Source: Neoceratodus forsteri (lineage: Eukaryota > Chordata > Ceratodontiformes > Ceratodontidae). Taken from it: 64,000 bases of DNA. The stretch lies in assembly GCA_016271365.2 (NCBI GenBank), contig JADMNL010000023.1, positions 610,418,001 through 610,482,000 on the forward strand. The letters run 5' to 3'. Shown in pieces: positions 1-12,070 of this stretch (the stretch's first letter is position 1; each line of letters starts with the position of its first letter). The position numbers and the translations under genes were made by a program. Under the pieces are notes generated by a model. The model did no database searches. It was not told the origin of the DNA and was given only the letters and a program-made list of their open reading frames with translations.

Positions 1-1060
1 TGTGATTTTCTTAATCTATTCCTAACACTGATTTCCCACAGCAACCATGCCATTCTGGGTCGAAGTGCGAAACACATTTTGGCCAGGTGTAAAAATGACA
101 GCTGTACTGTTCATTAGGAGGTTGGAAAAATGTCAATGTTGAAAATCTGGGCTGAAAATATTAAGAATTTGTGAACTTATGAGGTGCATGGAAATTGCAC
201 AATGCACACTCATAACACAGTAATTTATGGACGTTTGTCACCAAATTTTCAACATTGCCAGTTTAAGACCTCTGCTCAGGAACAGTGTCACTGTGATTTT
301 CTTAATCTGTCCGAACATTGATTTTTCACACCGACAGCACCACTGTGCGCTATATGTGCGAAAACACATTTTGGGCAAGATGTAAAAATGACAGCTGTAC
401 TGTTCATAAGGAGGTGTGGTAAATGGCAATGTTGAAAATTTGGAGTGAAAATATTAAAATGCTCGAATTTATGAGCTGCATAGGAACTGTGCAACGACGT
501 CAGAAAAAGTCATTTCTGGGATTTTTTCACCAACTATTAAACATAGGGTTTTGGGGGCCAACCTCATGAACGGTGTCACTGTGATTTTCTTAAACTGTCC
601 CAAACATTGATTTTGCACACTGACTGTGCCATTGTGCACTACAGGTGCGAAACACATTTCTGGGGTGATGTGAAAATGACGTCTGTACTGTTCATAAGAA
701 GGTGTGATAAAATGACAACGTTGAAAATCCTGAGTGAAAATATTAAAAATGCTCAAAGTTACAAGCATGAGTAGGAACTGCGCAATGCACGCTAGTAAAA
801 CAGTCATTTGGGATGTCACCAAATTTTCAACATAGAGTTTTTAGGGACTACTCATGATCTGAGACACTGTCATATAATTAATCAGTCCTGAAAGGTGGTT
901 CCATGCAGTGACTGCAAAATCACCTTTGGGACCGAATAACAAAATGACAATGACTGAGTTCATGAGGTGGGGTCCCCAGAACCCCATGTTGAAAATTTGG
1001 TGAAAAAATTCCACAAAATGGCCGAGATATGCACCAACGTTGAAAAAAAACACTATTTAT
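1..1060. repeat. Tandem satellite, ~290-bp unit, about 3.6 copies
   Basis: The phrase TGTGATTTTCTTAATCT recurs at about 1, 292 and 580, with a diverged fourth unit from about 869, giving periods of 291 and 288 bp. Each unit also holds AAACACATTTTGG, CTGTACTGTTCAT and a TGTTGAAAAT block. The array is probably cut by the window start, since copy 1 begins at its first base. The fourth copy is strongly diverged and fades out near 1058. Short ORFs on the minus strand across it repeat the same peptide text because of the repeat and are not genes. Confidence 0.85.
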
Positions 1061-1089
1061 GCCATTATACAGCTTACCAGCATTTCTTC

Positions 1090-1161
1090 AGTTCACGGTC
1101 AGCTTTGAAGAGTGCAGACGTGTTCCCAGTCCACAGACAATCATCGCGCCAGGCTCCGGAG
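1090..1161 (+). other. Candidate exon with good splice signals
   Basis: A pyrimidine-rich acceptor (CATTTCTTCAG) ends at 1089 and a near-consensus donor (GGAG|GTAAGTATG) starts at 1162. The 72 bp between are open in one frame, reading FTVSFEECRRVPSPQTIIAP followed by GSG. They contain four CpG dinucleotides, more than the flanks. The exon would start just after the satellite. I do not recognise the peptide. It may equally be a chance match, since only one exon is seen on this strand nearby. Confidence 0.25.
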
Positions 1162-1285
1162 GTAAGTATGGGGTGAGGCATGGGGTGTGGAGAGGTGGAG
1201 TATGCAGAGGGTGGGCATGGGTTGGGGGCAAGAGAATCAACAAGGGACCTTTTATTTCCTTCTAGGTTTTTTTAAAGATGATGGG

Positions 1286-1466
1286 AACTTTTGCCATGCT
1301 GGGGTGGGCTCCCAGCGTGGCCCATGGAAGTTTGTTGGGAGGCAGTGGAGCTGACAGGGATTGAGCATCCCCATTGGTCAGAGACTTTGCCACACTGGAG
1401 TGGGCTTCAGTGTGGCAGAAGGAAGTTTGTTTGGGGGGCAGTGGAGCCAAGGGATTGGGCACCCCA
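1286..1466. repeat. Tandem duplication, ~95-bp unit, two copies
   Basis: Copy 1 (about 1288-1373) and copy 2 (about 1382-1465) share GGAAGTTTGTT, GGCAGTGGAGC and AGGGATTG in the same order and spacing. From 1467 to 2000 there is no gene. A T/A-rich stretch at 1628-1650 (TTTATTTTTATTTATTG) looks like the reversed tail of an L2-type LINE. Confidence 0.6.
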
Positions 1467-2002
1467 TCAGCCATGCGGTGTGCTGGGGGACACATGAGCT
1501 GAGGGGGATTGTACCCCTTGGTAAACAACAAATGGGGAGGTGGGAGCCGTGCCGACAGGGCTGGGCTACTCCCTGTCGGGCAAAATGAACTGGGGTTGCT
1601 GACAGGGGTACTGGGTACCTGTCAGCTTTTTATTTTTATTTATTGAAATGTTTCACCAGGAAGGCACACTAAACAGTGGGCGATGGCTTTCTGTGAAGCT
1701 CGTGGGGACCTCTGAGAGGCCAAAGGACAATTGTCACCATGGGGATACCATGATCAGCTGTTTTGGTAGCTTGTAATGCACCAAAACAACTGATTGCATG
1801 GTGACCTGGTCGAATTTCTTTACACATTGTGGCATGCTCATTAACTGCCGTGGTCAACAGCATGCTCCTCTATTGGCTGAGGCAGAGACCAGCTCTAGAA
1901 TGGACTGCTGCCATTTGGCACAACACTGACATGCCTCCATAACTCACTTTTGCAGGAAGTTGATGCAATGTGTTTCTTGCACATGTGTACAAGCAACACA
2001 AA

Positions 2003-2555
2003 AAGAGGTGATCCGCCACTGTACAGGTCCCTGGTGAGACCCACCTTGAGTACTGCGTCCTGTTCCAGAGACCTTATCTCAGGAAGGACATAGATAGATT
2101 GGAGACAGTACAGAGGAGAGCAACAGAAATGGTACACAGTCTTCATAAGTTGCCATCTGAAAGTAGGTTAAAGGAACGCAACATGTACCCCTGGAACAAC
2201 ACAGGATAGAGGGACAATGGACATGAGTGAGACATTCAAGTTTCTGAAGGCTATAAACAGAGTCTCCGCCCAGGAGCATTTTATGGTCACTAGCTCCAGT
2301 AGGAAAAGAGGCATGAAATGAGATTGAGGGAGAAAAGTCAGGGCAACATGAAAAGGTTTTTCTTCACAAAGAGGATGTTTGACCCATGGAATGGTCTACT
2401 GGCAGGAGTCATTGACTCTAAAACAGTAAGAGAATTCAAAGCAGCTTGGGACAGACACAAGGGATTGTCTCACAGAAATCCAAAAGAGGAGGGTAGGGCT
2501 CAGGGCATGCTAGATGGATCTTTGGTCCCCATCTGTGTTCAATTTCTATGTTTTC
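2003..2555 (+). mobile_element. CR1 LINE 3' fragment
   Basis: This is a 5'-truncated copy of the CR1 ORF2 C-terminus. In broken frames it gives LYRSLVRPTLSTASCSR-like text, then a DIDRLETVQ motif near 2085, then the FFFTKRMFDPWNGLL motif (2356-2400) and the KTVREFKAAWDRH motif (2424-2462). It ends in AATTTCTATGTTTTCAT, the degenerate (TTCTATG) terminus typical of CR1. At least two frameshifts separate the blocks. It matches the C-terminal part of the longer CR1 copy at 4.9-8.8 kb. Confidence 0.85.
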
Positions 2556-2564
2556 ATATAAAAC

Positions 2565-3455
2565 ACTTGAAATGTTCACAAGAATTAGAGCAACAAACAC
2601 TGCCACAATCAATCAGCCTAAGTCTGCTGTCAATTAATTACAAATCATCCTGACCTAACAAGTAGTCAGAGGACAGAAAGAGGCAGGTAATCAGTCCACT
2701 GTAGAATTAGAGTTTTGAGAAAAGAGCCTCAGAAACAAGCAAGCTGCAGGTAGAGCTTTGTTTACTTTACTTTACCTCAAGCAGATTCAAACTATCCTTT
2801 CCCAGGAGCTGTTGGCTGTGGGTGTCTGTGTGTGTGTGTGGGGGGTGCTGGTTTCGACACCTACAGCAGCAGAGGGGAAGAACAAAAGAATCAATTAGGG
2901 CTTCATTCCAGGACAGGAAGCTGGTCTCAGGCTAGACCACACTGATCATGCACTGACTGCAGAGCTGGAACAGTTGAGAAGAAGCCAAGATGGCAGACCA
3001 CAGGTAAGCACTGATTCAGTTACTAGCAAAGCACTCACTAGAATGTACACCAGATATTAACCCACATCCCAGCTAAGCTAACTGTGAGACTCTTAAAGTA
3101 CTAACTCAAACCACTCTAAAAGTACACAGTATATGAGAGCATTAAAGTACTAGCTGAAAATACTCAAAACACGGAAAATGTACACAAGAATTAAAGTAAC
3201 AAACACTGCCAGAATCAATCAGCCTGAGTCTGCAGTCAATTAATAACAGATCATTCTGACCTAACACGCAGTCAGAGGAAAGAGAGGCAGGTAATCAGCC
3301 CACTGTAGAATCAGAATTTTGAGTAAAACACCCTCAGAAACAAGCAAGCTGCATGGAGGGCTTTATTTACCTCTTCAGGCAGATCCAAACCATCCTCTCC
3401 CAGGGAGTTGTTGGCTGTGTGTGTGTGTGTCAGGGGGTGCTGGCTTGGACACCTC
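2565..3455. repeat. Direct duplication of a ~290-bp block (2565-2860 and 3178-3455)
   Basis: The two blocks share CAAGAATTA, AACACTGCCA, AATCAATCAGCCT, TCAGAGGA, AGGCAGGTAATCAG, CCACTGTAGAAT, GAAACAAGCAAGCTGCA and the first minisatellite unit, all in order. They lie about 605 bp apart. The unique spacer (2861-3177) includes a short AAAGTACTA-rich stretch. This looks like a large-unit tandem duplication in which the second copy then expanded into the minisatellite. Confidence 0.8.
2990..3003 (+). other. Possible first coding exon end (ATG then donor)
   Basis: GCCAAGATGGCAGACCACAG is followed at once by GTAAGCA. The ATG has a favourable context (A at -3, G at +4) and would add MADH plus two bases before a good donor. 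It lies in the spacer of the duplicated block. No downstream exon can be paired with it, so this may be chance. Confidence 0.15.
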
Positions 3456-3915
3456 TTCAGGCAAATCCAACCATCGCCTCCCAGGAGCTGTTGACTATGT
3501 GTGTGTGTGTGTGGGGGGTGCGCCAGCTAGGACACCTCTTCAGGCAAATCCAAACCATTGTTTCCCAGGGAGCTGTTGGCTGTGTGTCTGAGTAGGGAGG
3601 ATGCTGGCTTGGGCATCTCTTCAGGCAGATCCAAACCATCCTTTCCCAGGGGCTGTTGGCTGTGTAAGGTGAGGCGGTGCTGGCTTGGCTTGGACATCTC
3701 TTCAGGCAGATCCAAACTGTCCTCTCCCAGGAGCTGTTGATTTTGTGTGTGTGTGTGGGGAGGTGCTGGCTTGGACACCTCTTCAGGCAGATCCAAACCA
3801 TTGTCTCCCAGGGAGCTGTTGGCTATGTGTGCAGGGGAGGATGCTGACATGGTCACCTCTTCAGGCAGATCCAAACCATCCTCTCCCAGGAGCTGTTTTT
3901 CTGTGTCCAAGGATA
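3376..3915. repeat. Minisatellite, ~80-bp unit, seven copies
   Basis: CAGGCARATCCAAACC-type starts occur at about 3376, 3458, 3541, 3622, 3712, 3784 and 3862, with an outlying copy at about 2778. Each unit has an upstream purine/GT part (a TGTGTGTGTG run, then GGTGCTGGCTTGGACACCTCTT). The minus strand stays open for over 100 codons and repeats GLDLPEEV, but this comes from the repeat and is not evidence of a gene. Copy-number polymorphism is likely. Confidence 0.9.
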
Positions 3916-3919
3916 CCAA

Positions 3920-4889
3920 CAGATATTGTGTGGAATAAATAGTCAGGTGTGCTTAATTCAGACCGCCACTTGTTTAGTCCCTAGAGAAGGCTTGAGCAAT
4001 ATTTTCTGTTGTGAGAAATAGAGCAAAATGTGTAGCAGAGCTTAGTAAATTCTGGCTTGGTTTGCTGGCCAAGGCACCTAAGAGTCACCTGAGCTCTTTC
4101 CTTCTAAGATTGCTTGAAGAACAGAGCAGAGAACCTTACCAGAGCAAGGAAACAGATTAAGACTTCTTTTGGCTAAGCAGATTTACTGTGTGTTATTTTT
4201 ATTTTGTACTCACAGGGATTGCTACTGCTTGTTGTTAACATTTCATTGCTTTATTTTTCTCAGATTCAAATTGTTGTTGCTGGTATACCTTCTTCTGCAT
4301 TATTACAAGGTGTGCCTACAGGTGTGTGCTAACAGATTACAGCTGTAATCTCCTGATTCAAATTGTCTTTGCAAGGTATATCTTCTGTTACTGCTTTATT
4401 TTCTCTGTAGCAAAGTGTTTCTTACAGGGTATATCTTCTCTGTAATTATTACAGGTGGTGCTTTACAGGTTTTACAGTTTTATCTAACATTAGGATAAGC
4501 TTTCAGGGTTACTGCATTTGTTGTTGACTGTTTCTGCTCTGACCTCCTTGTTCTTTCATCTGTGGTTCTTCTTTTTGGCAGGGGAAGGCCCAGCCTCCCC
4601 CAACCCCCACACTACACTCCTTTTATAGGATACCACAGTTGTGACATTTCCTGTGGCAAAGCAGGAAGGAGTGGATCAGGGGCATCCACAAGGTGAGCTC
4701 ATTTAGAGGGCACTAGTAATTTAACTTGTTATAACTTATATAACAAGTTATACGAAACCAAACCACAAAATCAAACCATTACTTGCATTTCTTCCTTCTA
4801 ATTACTCTGCCAGGTAATAAACCAAGCAACTTATCTGGAATGGATATAATTAACTGCAGGTACTGCAGAACACTTTCAGAAGGAGAGTC
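3920..4889. other. Gene-free stretch with a perfect 12-bp hairpin
   Basis: No ORF or known element is visible. A perfect inverted repeat sits at 4722-4750: TAACTTGTTATA, a 5-bp loop (ACTTA), then TATAACAAGTTA. An A/T-rich TTTTATAGG motif at about 4620 and a good donor (CACAAG|GTGAGC) at about 4694 are present but isolated. Confidence 0.5.
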
Positions 4890-5067
4890 TTACAGGATTT
4901 AGGACACTGTCCTATATGCTGGGCCATTGGAGATCTTAGGGCTCAGCTCCAGGCAGCATGGACAGAGATTGTGTGCCTCAAATTTCATATTCAAGAAGAA
5001 ATACATTATAAGAACCACCTGCCATTTCCCCAACATCCAACAGAAGAACCTCGACCGCAGAGGATAG

Positions 5068-5772
5068 TTGGTCCAGGAGGTTAGCAGGTGGTTAGGAGGT
5101 GCAAATCGGTGCCCCATCACTCTATGCTCTCCAACATATTACCTCCAAAACCATATAAAGATTACAAACAGGTATCTGCCTCTATCTCTGAAATCAAACA
5201 AAGGGCAGAGGACACTGCAGAGCAGGACACTACTTGCCCAAATCAGGAACCAAAACAAAAAAAGCAAAAAGGAAATCCAAAAACTTCTGATCATAGGAGA
5301 CTAGATGATTCGGGAGTTGAAACCCATCTCCAGCCAGGAGTAATGGTCAGATGTCTCCAGGTACATCAGCATGGAAAGACACTGACCGCATTGCTAAAAT
5401 TGTTCATAAAGCAGGAGAAAACATTGATGTCCTGGTACACATAGGGGCTAATGATCTGCCAGCTGGTCAGTTGTGGAGACCAAGGAACACTTGACCAGGC
5501 TGGGTGACAAACTATCATCCAATTCATCGACATCTCCTTCTGTGAGATCCTGCCAGTCTGGGAGAGAGGGGCAGATGGACGGAAGGTCAGAGAAGGGAGA
5601 TAGGGGAGCTAAACACATGGCTCAAGGGCTGGTGCCAGGAAAAGGACACAGATTTGTAGGGAACTGGCAACAGTTCTGGGAGCAAAAGTTCTTTAAATTT
5701 GATGGACTGCATCTAACTAAGGAGGAGTCAGTGCATTGGGGAAGAAGTTTGACATCTTTGCAGAATATTTAA
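5068..5772 (+). pseudogene. CR1 ORF1 remnant with SGNH/GDSL-esterase domain
   Basis: In two frames the text gives LLIIGD followed by a TAG stop at the expected catalytic serine position (about 5299-5307). A GANDLPAGQL block follows near 5447-5470, matching the GxND block III of SGNH hydrolases. A KFDGLHLTKEE block near 5697-5725 matches the DxxH block V. In CR1 elements of this type ORF1 carries such an esterase-like domain, thought to help the ribonucleoprotein interact with membranes or lipids. The block order and spacing are preserved, but frameshifts separate them. A TCG-to-TAG change would explain the stop, though this is inference. Confidence 0.7.
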
Positions 5773-5981
5773 ACTAGCAAATGGGAAGAGAATGCAGCAC
5801 CCCATACGTCCGAATGAGAAGAACACCTCTCCCCACAGCTAGTGGTCAAACAAGGATTCAGCATGTTTGCAGTTCATTTGCATCATCAGGTAAGAAAAAG
5901 GTCCATCTCCCCATACGGCCATCATGGAAATGCCAAACCTCACGCAACAACTAACACACGAAATCTGGCCAATGGAAAATC

Positions 5982-8690
5982 ATGTACACAAATGCTCACA
6001 GCCTGAGAAATAAGATCCCAGACCTGCAGGCAATAATGTCAGAGGCTAAACTGGACATAATAGCAATTAGTGAGACATGGTTTACAGTGACCACACTCAG
6101 GAGACTTCAGCCCCTGGCTATGTACTGTTCAGAAGAGACCAAGGTGCAAAAGGGGGGTGGAGTGGCCCTGTATGTCAATGAAAATATCAAAGCTACAGAA
6201 ATTCAGAATGCACAAAGGAGCCAGATGAACTGTGGGTAACCCTGGAAACAGGAAATGGGAGAGCCATAAGAATTAGGGTTGTCTACAGGCTCCCAGACCA
6301 GGGAGGACATAGACACATTACTGTTAGAAGATATACAAAACATAGCTAAATGGGAGGTTCTGATAATGGAAGACTTCAACATGCGGATACAGATTGGTCA
6401 ATCCCAGCAGGAACATCTTTCAGAACTAGACACATAGTGGATTCCCTGCAGGGGAGGGCCTCACACAACTGGTACAACAACCCACAACAGACAGGGCTAT
6501 CCTAGATCTAGTACTGACTAACAGGGAAGGGATCACAGATCTCCAGGTAGAAGGTCACATTGGGGCCAGTGACCATCACATGAAGGGTTCAATTTAGCCA
6601 CTACATCTAAATCATCCCATTCCAAGACAAACATATGGGACTTCAGAAGAACTGACTTTGATAAGATGGCCAACAGAGTTAAGCTAGCCCTGGCAAAAAG
6701 AAACACAGGTGAGGGGGTACAGGAAAAGTGGACAAGCATTAAGGATGCAATACTTGAAGCAACATCCCATTGTGTTAGACAGAAAAGGAAGTTCAAAGAA
6801 GAAGGAAACCACTTTGGTTCTCAAATACTGTAGCAGAAAAGGTCAGAGCCAAAAGGCTGGCCTTCAGGAAATATATGGAACACAGCGGGATGAAGATAGA
6901 GAGGCATACCAAACTGCCATAAGGGAAGCAGGAAGGCAGTAAGGCAGGCAAAGTACCAAACTGAGGAAACACTAGCATGAACAGTAAAAGAAGGTGACAA
7001 GACTTTCTATAGATACATTGGTGAAAGGAGAAAATCAGAGGATATTGCTAAGCTCAAAGGAGAAAGGGGCATGTGAGGAGGAAGACCCTGTAAAAGCATC
7101 TATCCTAAATAGATACTTTGGCTCAATATTTACTGAAGAGAAGGTAGGGCAGGGCCCACAGCTCAGCACCATGGACACAGGAGGGAGGAGATGAGCACTA
7201 CTCCCTCCTCAAAAGAAAAGGGTCCTGCAAGAGCTGGCTAATCTCAGGGTGGACAAGGCAATTGGACCTGATGGCATACATCCCAGGGTACTTAAGCAGC
7301 TAAGGGTGGAACTAGCAGAGCCATTAGCAGAACTGTTTAGTGAGTCTCTGAGCACAGGAGAGGTCCCAGAAGACTGGAGAAGGGCTCATGTGATCCTGCT
7401 CCACAAAAGTGGTAGCAGGGAGGAGGCAGGGGAACTCACAGACCAGTCAGTCTTATCTCAGTAGTGGTCAAGATTATGGAGGCACTTCTTAAGGAAAGGA
7501 TAGTGCAACACCTGGAATCCATAGGGCACAGGATCCAAGACAGCATGGGTTTACAAAGGAAGGTCCTGTAAACTAATCTCATAGATTTCTTTGACTGGGT
7601 AACCAGAGTTTGGACCAAGGGAGATGATGTCGCCACCTTGACTTGCAGCAAAGTTTTCACACTGTTCCACATGGAAGATTGATAAATATGCTGGGTAGGC
7701 TCAGGGTGGGTCAGAAGTTGGTCAACTGGGTGGCAAACTGGTTGACGGGCAGAAAACAGAGAGTGATGGTAAATGGTATACAGTCAGAAGAGATGTAAGT
7801 CACAAGTAGGGTACCTCAGGGATTAGTCCTGAGGCCAGTCCTCTTCAATATCTTCATTAGTGCCATTGCAGATGGACTAGAGGTAAGGCTTGTCTGTTTG
7901 CAGATGACACCAAGATCTGCAACAGAGTAGATGATCCAGATGGGGTGGGCAGAATGAGAAGAGATCTGGATAAACTAGCAAAATGGTCAGAAGAGTAGCA
8001 ACTGGGTTTAATGCAAAGAAGAGCAAGATCATGCACATAGGGAAGAGAAACCCTGAAGCCACCTATAGGCTGGGAGGAGTTGCTGGAGTCACAAGGAAGA
8101 AAGAGACTTGGGCATCATCATCATCATCACTGATGACCTGAAATCATCCAAGCAGACCTCCTAAAGCAGTAGGTAAGGCTAGGGGATGTTAGGGTGTATT
8201 AGTAGGGTATCTGAAGTCGTAAGAGGGAGGTAATAATCCCTCTTTACAAGACACTGGTTGAACCTCATCTGAGTACTGCGTGCAGTACTGAGGCCACGCT
8301 CCACATGGACATTAACCAAACTGAGGCAATCCAGAGAAGGGCAACCAAAATGGTGCAGGGACTGCATCAGAAGACATATGAGGACAGATTAACGGAGCTC
8401 AATATGTATACCCTTGAGCAAAGGAGGGAGAGAGGAGACATGATTGAAACATTCAAACACCTTAAGGGCATTAAAAAGGTGAAAGAGTCTAACATGTTTA
8501 AATATAAGAAAAATAGCAGGACAAGAGGACACAGCATGAGATTAGAGGAGGCTGATTAAGGGAGAATGTGAGGAAATTATTTTTCACAGAAAGAGTGGTG
8601 GATGCATTGAACGGCCTACCTCAGGAAGTGGTGGCTATGAATACAGTGCAGGGCTTCAAACAGGCATGGGATAGGCATAAGGAGCAATAC
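5982..8690 (+). pseudogene. CR1 ORF2 remnant (endonuclease plus reverse transcriptase)
   Basis: The endonuclease opens with NAHSLRNKIPDLQAIMSEAK and DIIAISETWF, the usual start of a CR1 AP-endonuclease. The RT begins at about 7240 with DKAIGPDGIHPRVLKQLR, then LAELFSESLSTGEVPEDWRR. The thumb-ward FADDT catalytic box lies at about 7895-7910. The C-terminal region gives [20 protein letters not shown] (8330-8390). Stops and frameshifts split it into at least eight pieces. The product would nick DNA and copy the element's RNA at the cut. It no longer encodes a working protein. Confidence 0.85.
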
Positions 8691-8829
8691 AGATGAGTAT
8701 GAATAGATAGGCCACTGACAGAGCAAAGGCCGATGGCACATTTATAAGGTAGAAAAGAAATGGGCAGATTGGATGGGCCTTGTGGTTCTTATCTGCCATC
8801 AACCTCACGTTTCTATGTTTCTATGTAAA

Positions 8830-11800
8830 TTTGGTCACTTCTACCTCTAACTGGCTGTACCCTCCTGACCCTTAAACTGAAGTCCCAACCCTCTGGCCTT
8901 CTCTGAAGAAAAGCCCTTCCCTAAATACCTTGCTCCTTGTCTTCCTACTGCTCCTTGCAGGAGATGTGAAACAAACCAGGGCCCAATACCAGCCTCTAGT
9001 CCTCCCTTTAAGCGGATTGGGTATCTATCACATAAATGCCAAGAGCTTCTTGCCTAAATTGGACCAAATTAAGGCCTTGATAACTCAATGCTCCCCAGAT
9101 ATCTGCTGTGTCTCGAGACATGGCTCTCTGCAAAAGTCCCAGGCTCATTAGTAACAATCCCTGGCTACTCCTTATTCCACCAGGACAGGGAAAGTATGGC
9201 TGTGGCATTGCCACTCACAGTATTTCCATAAGTTGCTATGTGCCTCCATTATCATCCAGAGGTCACCCCAAATCACACAAACTCCTCCTCACCAAGCTGG
9301 TGCTCCCTTCATCCTCTCCTCTCTTTATCGGAGTTTGCTATTTCTCCGCCAAAGCAAACCCTACATCTATTGTCTCCAATCTAGCCGCTCATATCTCTTC
9401 ACTGCTCCTGAGAGCTCCTAGTCCTGAATGATTTTAATCTCAATTGGCTTGTCCCCCAAGCTAGAACAATCACTAAAGAGATTGAGGTCCTTAACCTCAT
9501 ACAACTTATCTCTGATCCTACCAGACTCAATCCTTGTTCTACCAACCACTCATTGCTAGACTGGATCCTAGCTTCCATCCCCAAAATTCTCCTCAGCTGG
9601 TACCCCCAATGCCTTTGGTGACCACTGTATCACCCACTCGGTAGGAAGTCTCGCACCCTGCTCCACTCCATATGTGGTTCAGCCCCAAGGTCACTGGAAC
9701 CTGCAGGCTTTCCTGGCTGATCTATATCTGGCTGACTGGTCCAGAGTTTTCACTGTACCTGACATTGATTCTGCACTGGCCACCATCAGCTCTACCTTCT
9801 GAGCACATGGAACTTCCACACCACCCTCAAAAGGCTGTGGCTTCAGCATGGGTACCTTCCCAGGATCACTCTAATCTAGTGAAGCTCTTTAAATCCAGAG
9901 GCCATGCCTGGAGAGTATACAAAGTATTCTCAATGCCTCTGACCTCTATATCTACAGATCGCTAAGACAGTGCATACTGCCAAAGCATGTTTCTTTAAAT
10001 CACAGTTTGAAGACTGCAGCTCTTCTCTGGCTGCATTCTGGAAGACTCTCCATTCCTTGCTTGGCACTTCTTCCTACTCCCCCTTCCACCAACACCACTG
10101 ATACTGGTGGTCCCAGATTAGCCGCCTCTTCCATAAACCACTTCTTCACCACCTGCCCCAACCCCTCCCTCCCTCTCCCATCCCCATACAAACCAACATC
10201 TCTCCCTCCAGGGCCCAGTCACATCTCCCCCTACCACCAGTACCCTATAGAGGTACTCCATGCTCTCAGATCCCTAAATTCCTCTAAGTAGTATCCTGAC
10301 GGACTCAATCGTAACGTCTTGAAAATCTCTGCCCTGTCATAGTCCTAGCCTGTCACCCATCTTTTCAACCTTTCTATCTCTACTAGCTCCCTACCTAAGG
10401 CCTAGAAACTGGCTAAGGTAATCCCTCTTCATAAAGGGGTGATCCCTCCATCCCACACAACTATAGGCCCATCTTCCTCCTCCCCTACCTCTCAAAAATT
10501 CTTGAATCCCTTATCTCCAAAATTTTATTCATTTCTATCCACCAATGACATCATGACTCCCTATCAGTCCAGCTTTTGAAGCTTCCACTCCAGTTCCTCC
10601 TACCATCTCCATTTAACTAATCATATTTACACGCCATGGATAAAGGCCAACTGACATTGGCCATTTTTGTTGATTAGCAAGGCCTTGATTTGGTTGCCAT
10701 AAAAACTCCTGGATGATCAATCATCCACAGGTCTCTCATCTTCTACCACCGTGGTTCAAGGCCTATCTCTCAGACAGATTCAGTATGTGCAGCTAGAGGC
10801 GCCAAATCCCACCCCTTCCACCATGTAGTGCAGGGGTCGATCCATGGACATACTCTTCACCATATTCATAAACAACCTCCTGTCTGTCTGCTCTGCATCT
10901 CATATTCAAATGTACACTGATGACACAGTGATTTTTGCATCTGGTCCCTCTACTGCAAATAGAGCCCATTCTTCAAGCTGACAATGAGAGCATGCTATGA
11001 TTATTCCAATGCCAAATCACTTAAATGCAACACCAAAAATGGTTGCTATGGCATTTGGCTCTACCCAGAAACTAGCCAAACTGCCCCACCCTTCTATGCC
11101 TAGATGGCTCCAAAATCACGGCCGTTGACTCCTACAAATATCTAGGTGTATTGCTAGACCCCAAACTGAACTTTTCCCACATCTTGATGCCATGCACAAT
11201 AAGCTCTGCCCTAAACTAGGCATGCTGCATAGGCACAGGGAAAGTCTCTTGATCCCCATCAGGAAGGAAATAATTTCCAAGCTCATCCTCCCTTCCTTCA
11301 GTTTTGCTGACATGGTTTACAGTTCAGCATCACAATCATCCTCACTAAGCTAGATCCTCTATTTCATGCCTTCTGTCATTTTGCTACTAACCTCCCTTAC
11401 TGCACACATCACTGCCTCCTCTACCAAACCGTATCCCTTCCCTGCTCAAACCAATGTCTTGCACTCTGCACCTCCTTCATTGCTAAGTTCTGGTTCAAAA
11501 CCATTCCCTCCAACAACTCCTTTCTTCTCTGATATCCCATATTCCCAGCACTGGTTACATGCTGCACACCCATGATCAATGCTCCTTTGCCCTATCAGGC
11601 TGCAGTCACTCTCTGGAGACTAGCTTTTGCCTACTGGCTTCCAACCTCTGGAACAATCTACTTCTTTCAGTATGCAGTCTGCCAACCACTGTGTCCCTCA
11701 AAAGTATTTCAGATGGTTTCCCTCCCCCTTGTTATGCTCTCCCTCCTCCCACCTGAATTCCTCTGGCTTCATGCCCATATTCACTTTCGACTCTGTCTAC

Positions 11801-12070
11801 ACTTGCAAGGCTCTTTGTGTATATAAGCCTACTCCTCATCGAACCTGTTATTTATTGCGGTACTAGTTTCTCCATGCACTAAACTCAGTGTGCCTTGTCC
11901 CCTCATCAACACACATGTACTTATTTATTGCTGTATTAATTATACTTTGTAACTGATGCAACATGTAATGCAAATGTTTTGATATTTCCTGTATTAACTG
12001 TACTATATTCCTGCTGCAAGTATATTGTAAATGTTTTGTTGCTTTCTGTTGTTGATTATACTCTTGCATT
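8830..12070 (+). mobile_element. L2-type LINE, decayed
   Basis: The endonuclease starts with YHINAKSFLPKLDQIKALIT (about 9030) and a PDICCVS block, and continues with PLFIGVCYFSAKANPTSIVS (9320-9390), text typical of L2 ORF2. The RT catalytic box reads MYTDDTVIFAS at 10908-10940, a Y(T)DD variant. The C-terminus gives YLGVLLDPKLNFSH then KLGMLHRHRESLLIPIRKEI (11140-11275), again L2-like. Stops and frameshifts are frequent. The 3' end is not sharp; A/T-rich text continues to about 12070. It abuts the CR1 3' end at 8826 with only a short junction. Confidence 0.8.

Larger units (their letters stand above)
4890..8826 (+). mobile_element. CR1-superfamily LINE, near full length, decayed
   Basis: This is the longest CR1 copy with both ORFs recognisable. 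The order is an ORF1 remnant with an SGNH-esterase-like domain (5280-5770), an AP-endonuclease domain (from 5982), reverse transcriptase (7240-8010), the C-terminal [15 protein letters not shown] region (8330-8690), and a 3' end with two tandem TTTCTATG units ending near 8825. The length of about 3.9 kb is close to that of full-length CR1 elements. Many stops and frameshifts show it is dead. CR1 elements move by target-primed reverse transcription and are usually 5'-truncated, so a copy this complete is less common. Confidence 0.9.

Noticed and set aside
2565..3455. The two duplicated blocks as LTRs of a retrotransposon
   Set aside because: The spacer is only ~320 bp, there is no TG...CA boundary, primer-binding site or gag/pol text, and the copies contain a minisatellite unit.
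3457..3919. Minus-strand ORFs with repeated GLDLPEEV, as a repeat protein
   Set aside because: The ~80-bp minisatellite explains the repeat, and both strands are open.
4722..4750. Recombinase-type (loxP-like) site from the ATAACTT...AAGTTAT hairpin
   Set aside because: The match to such sites is partial, no recombinase is nearby, and the setting is a vertebrate genome.
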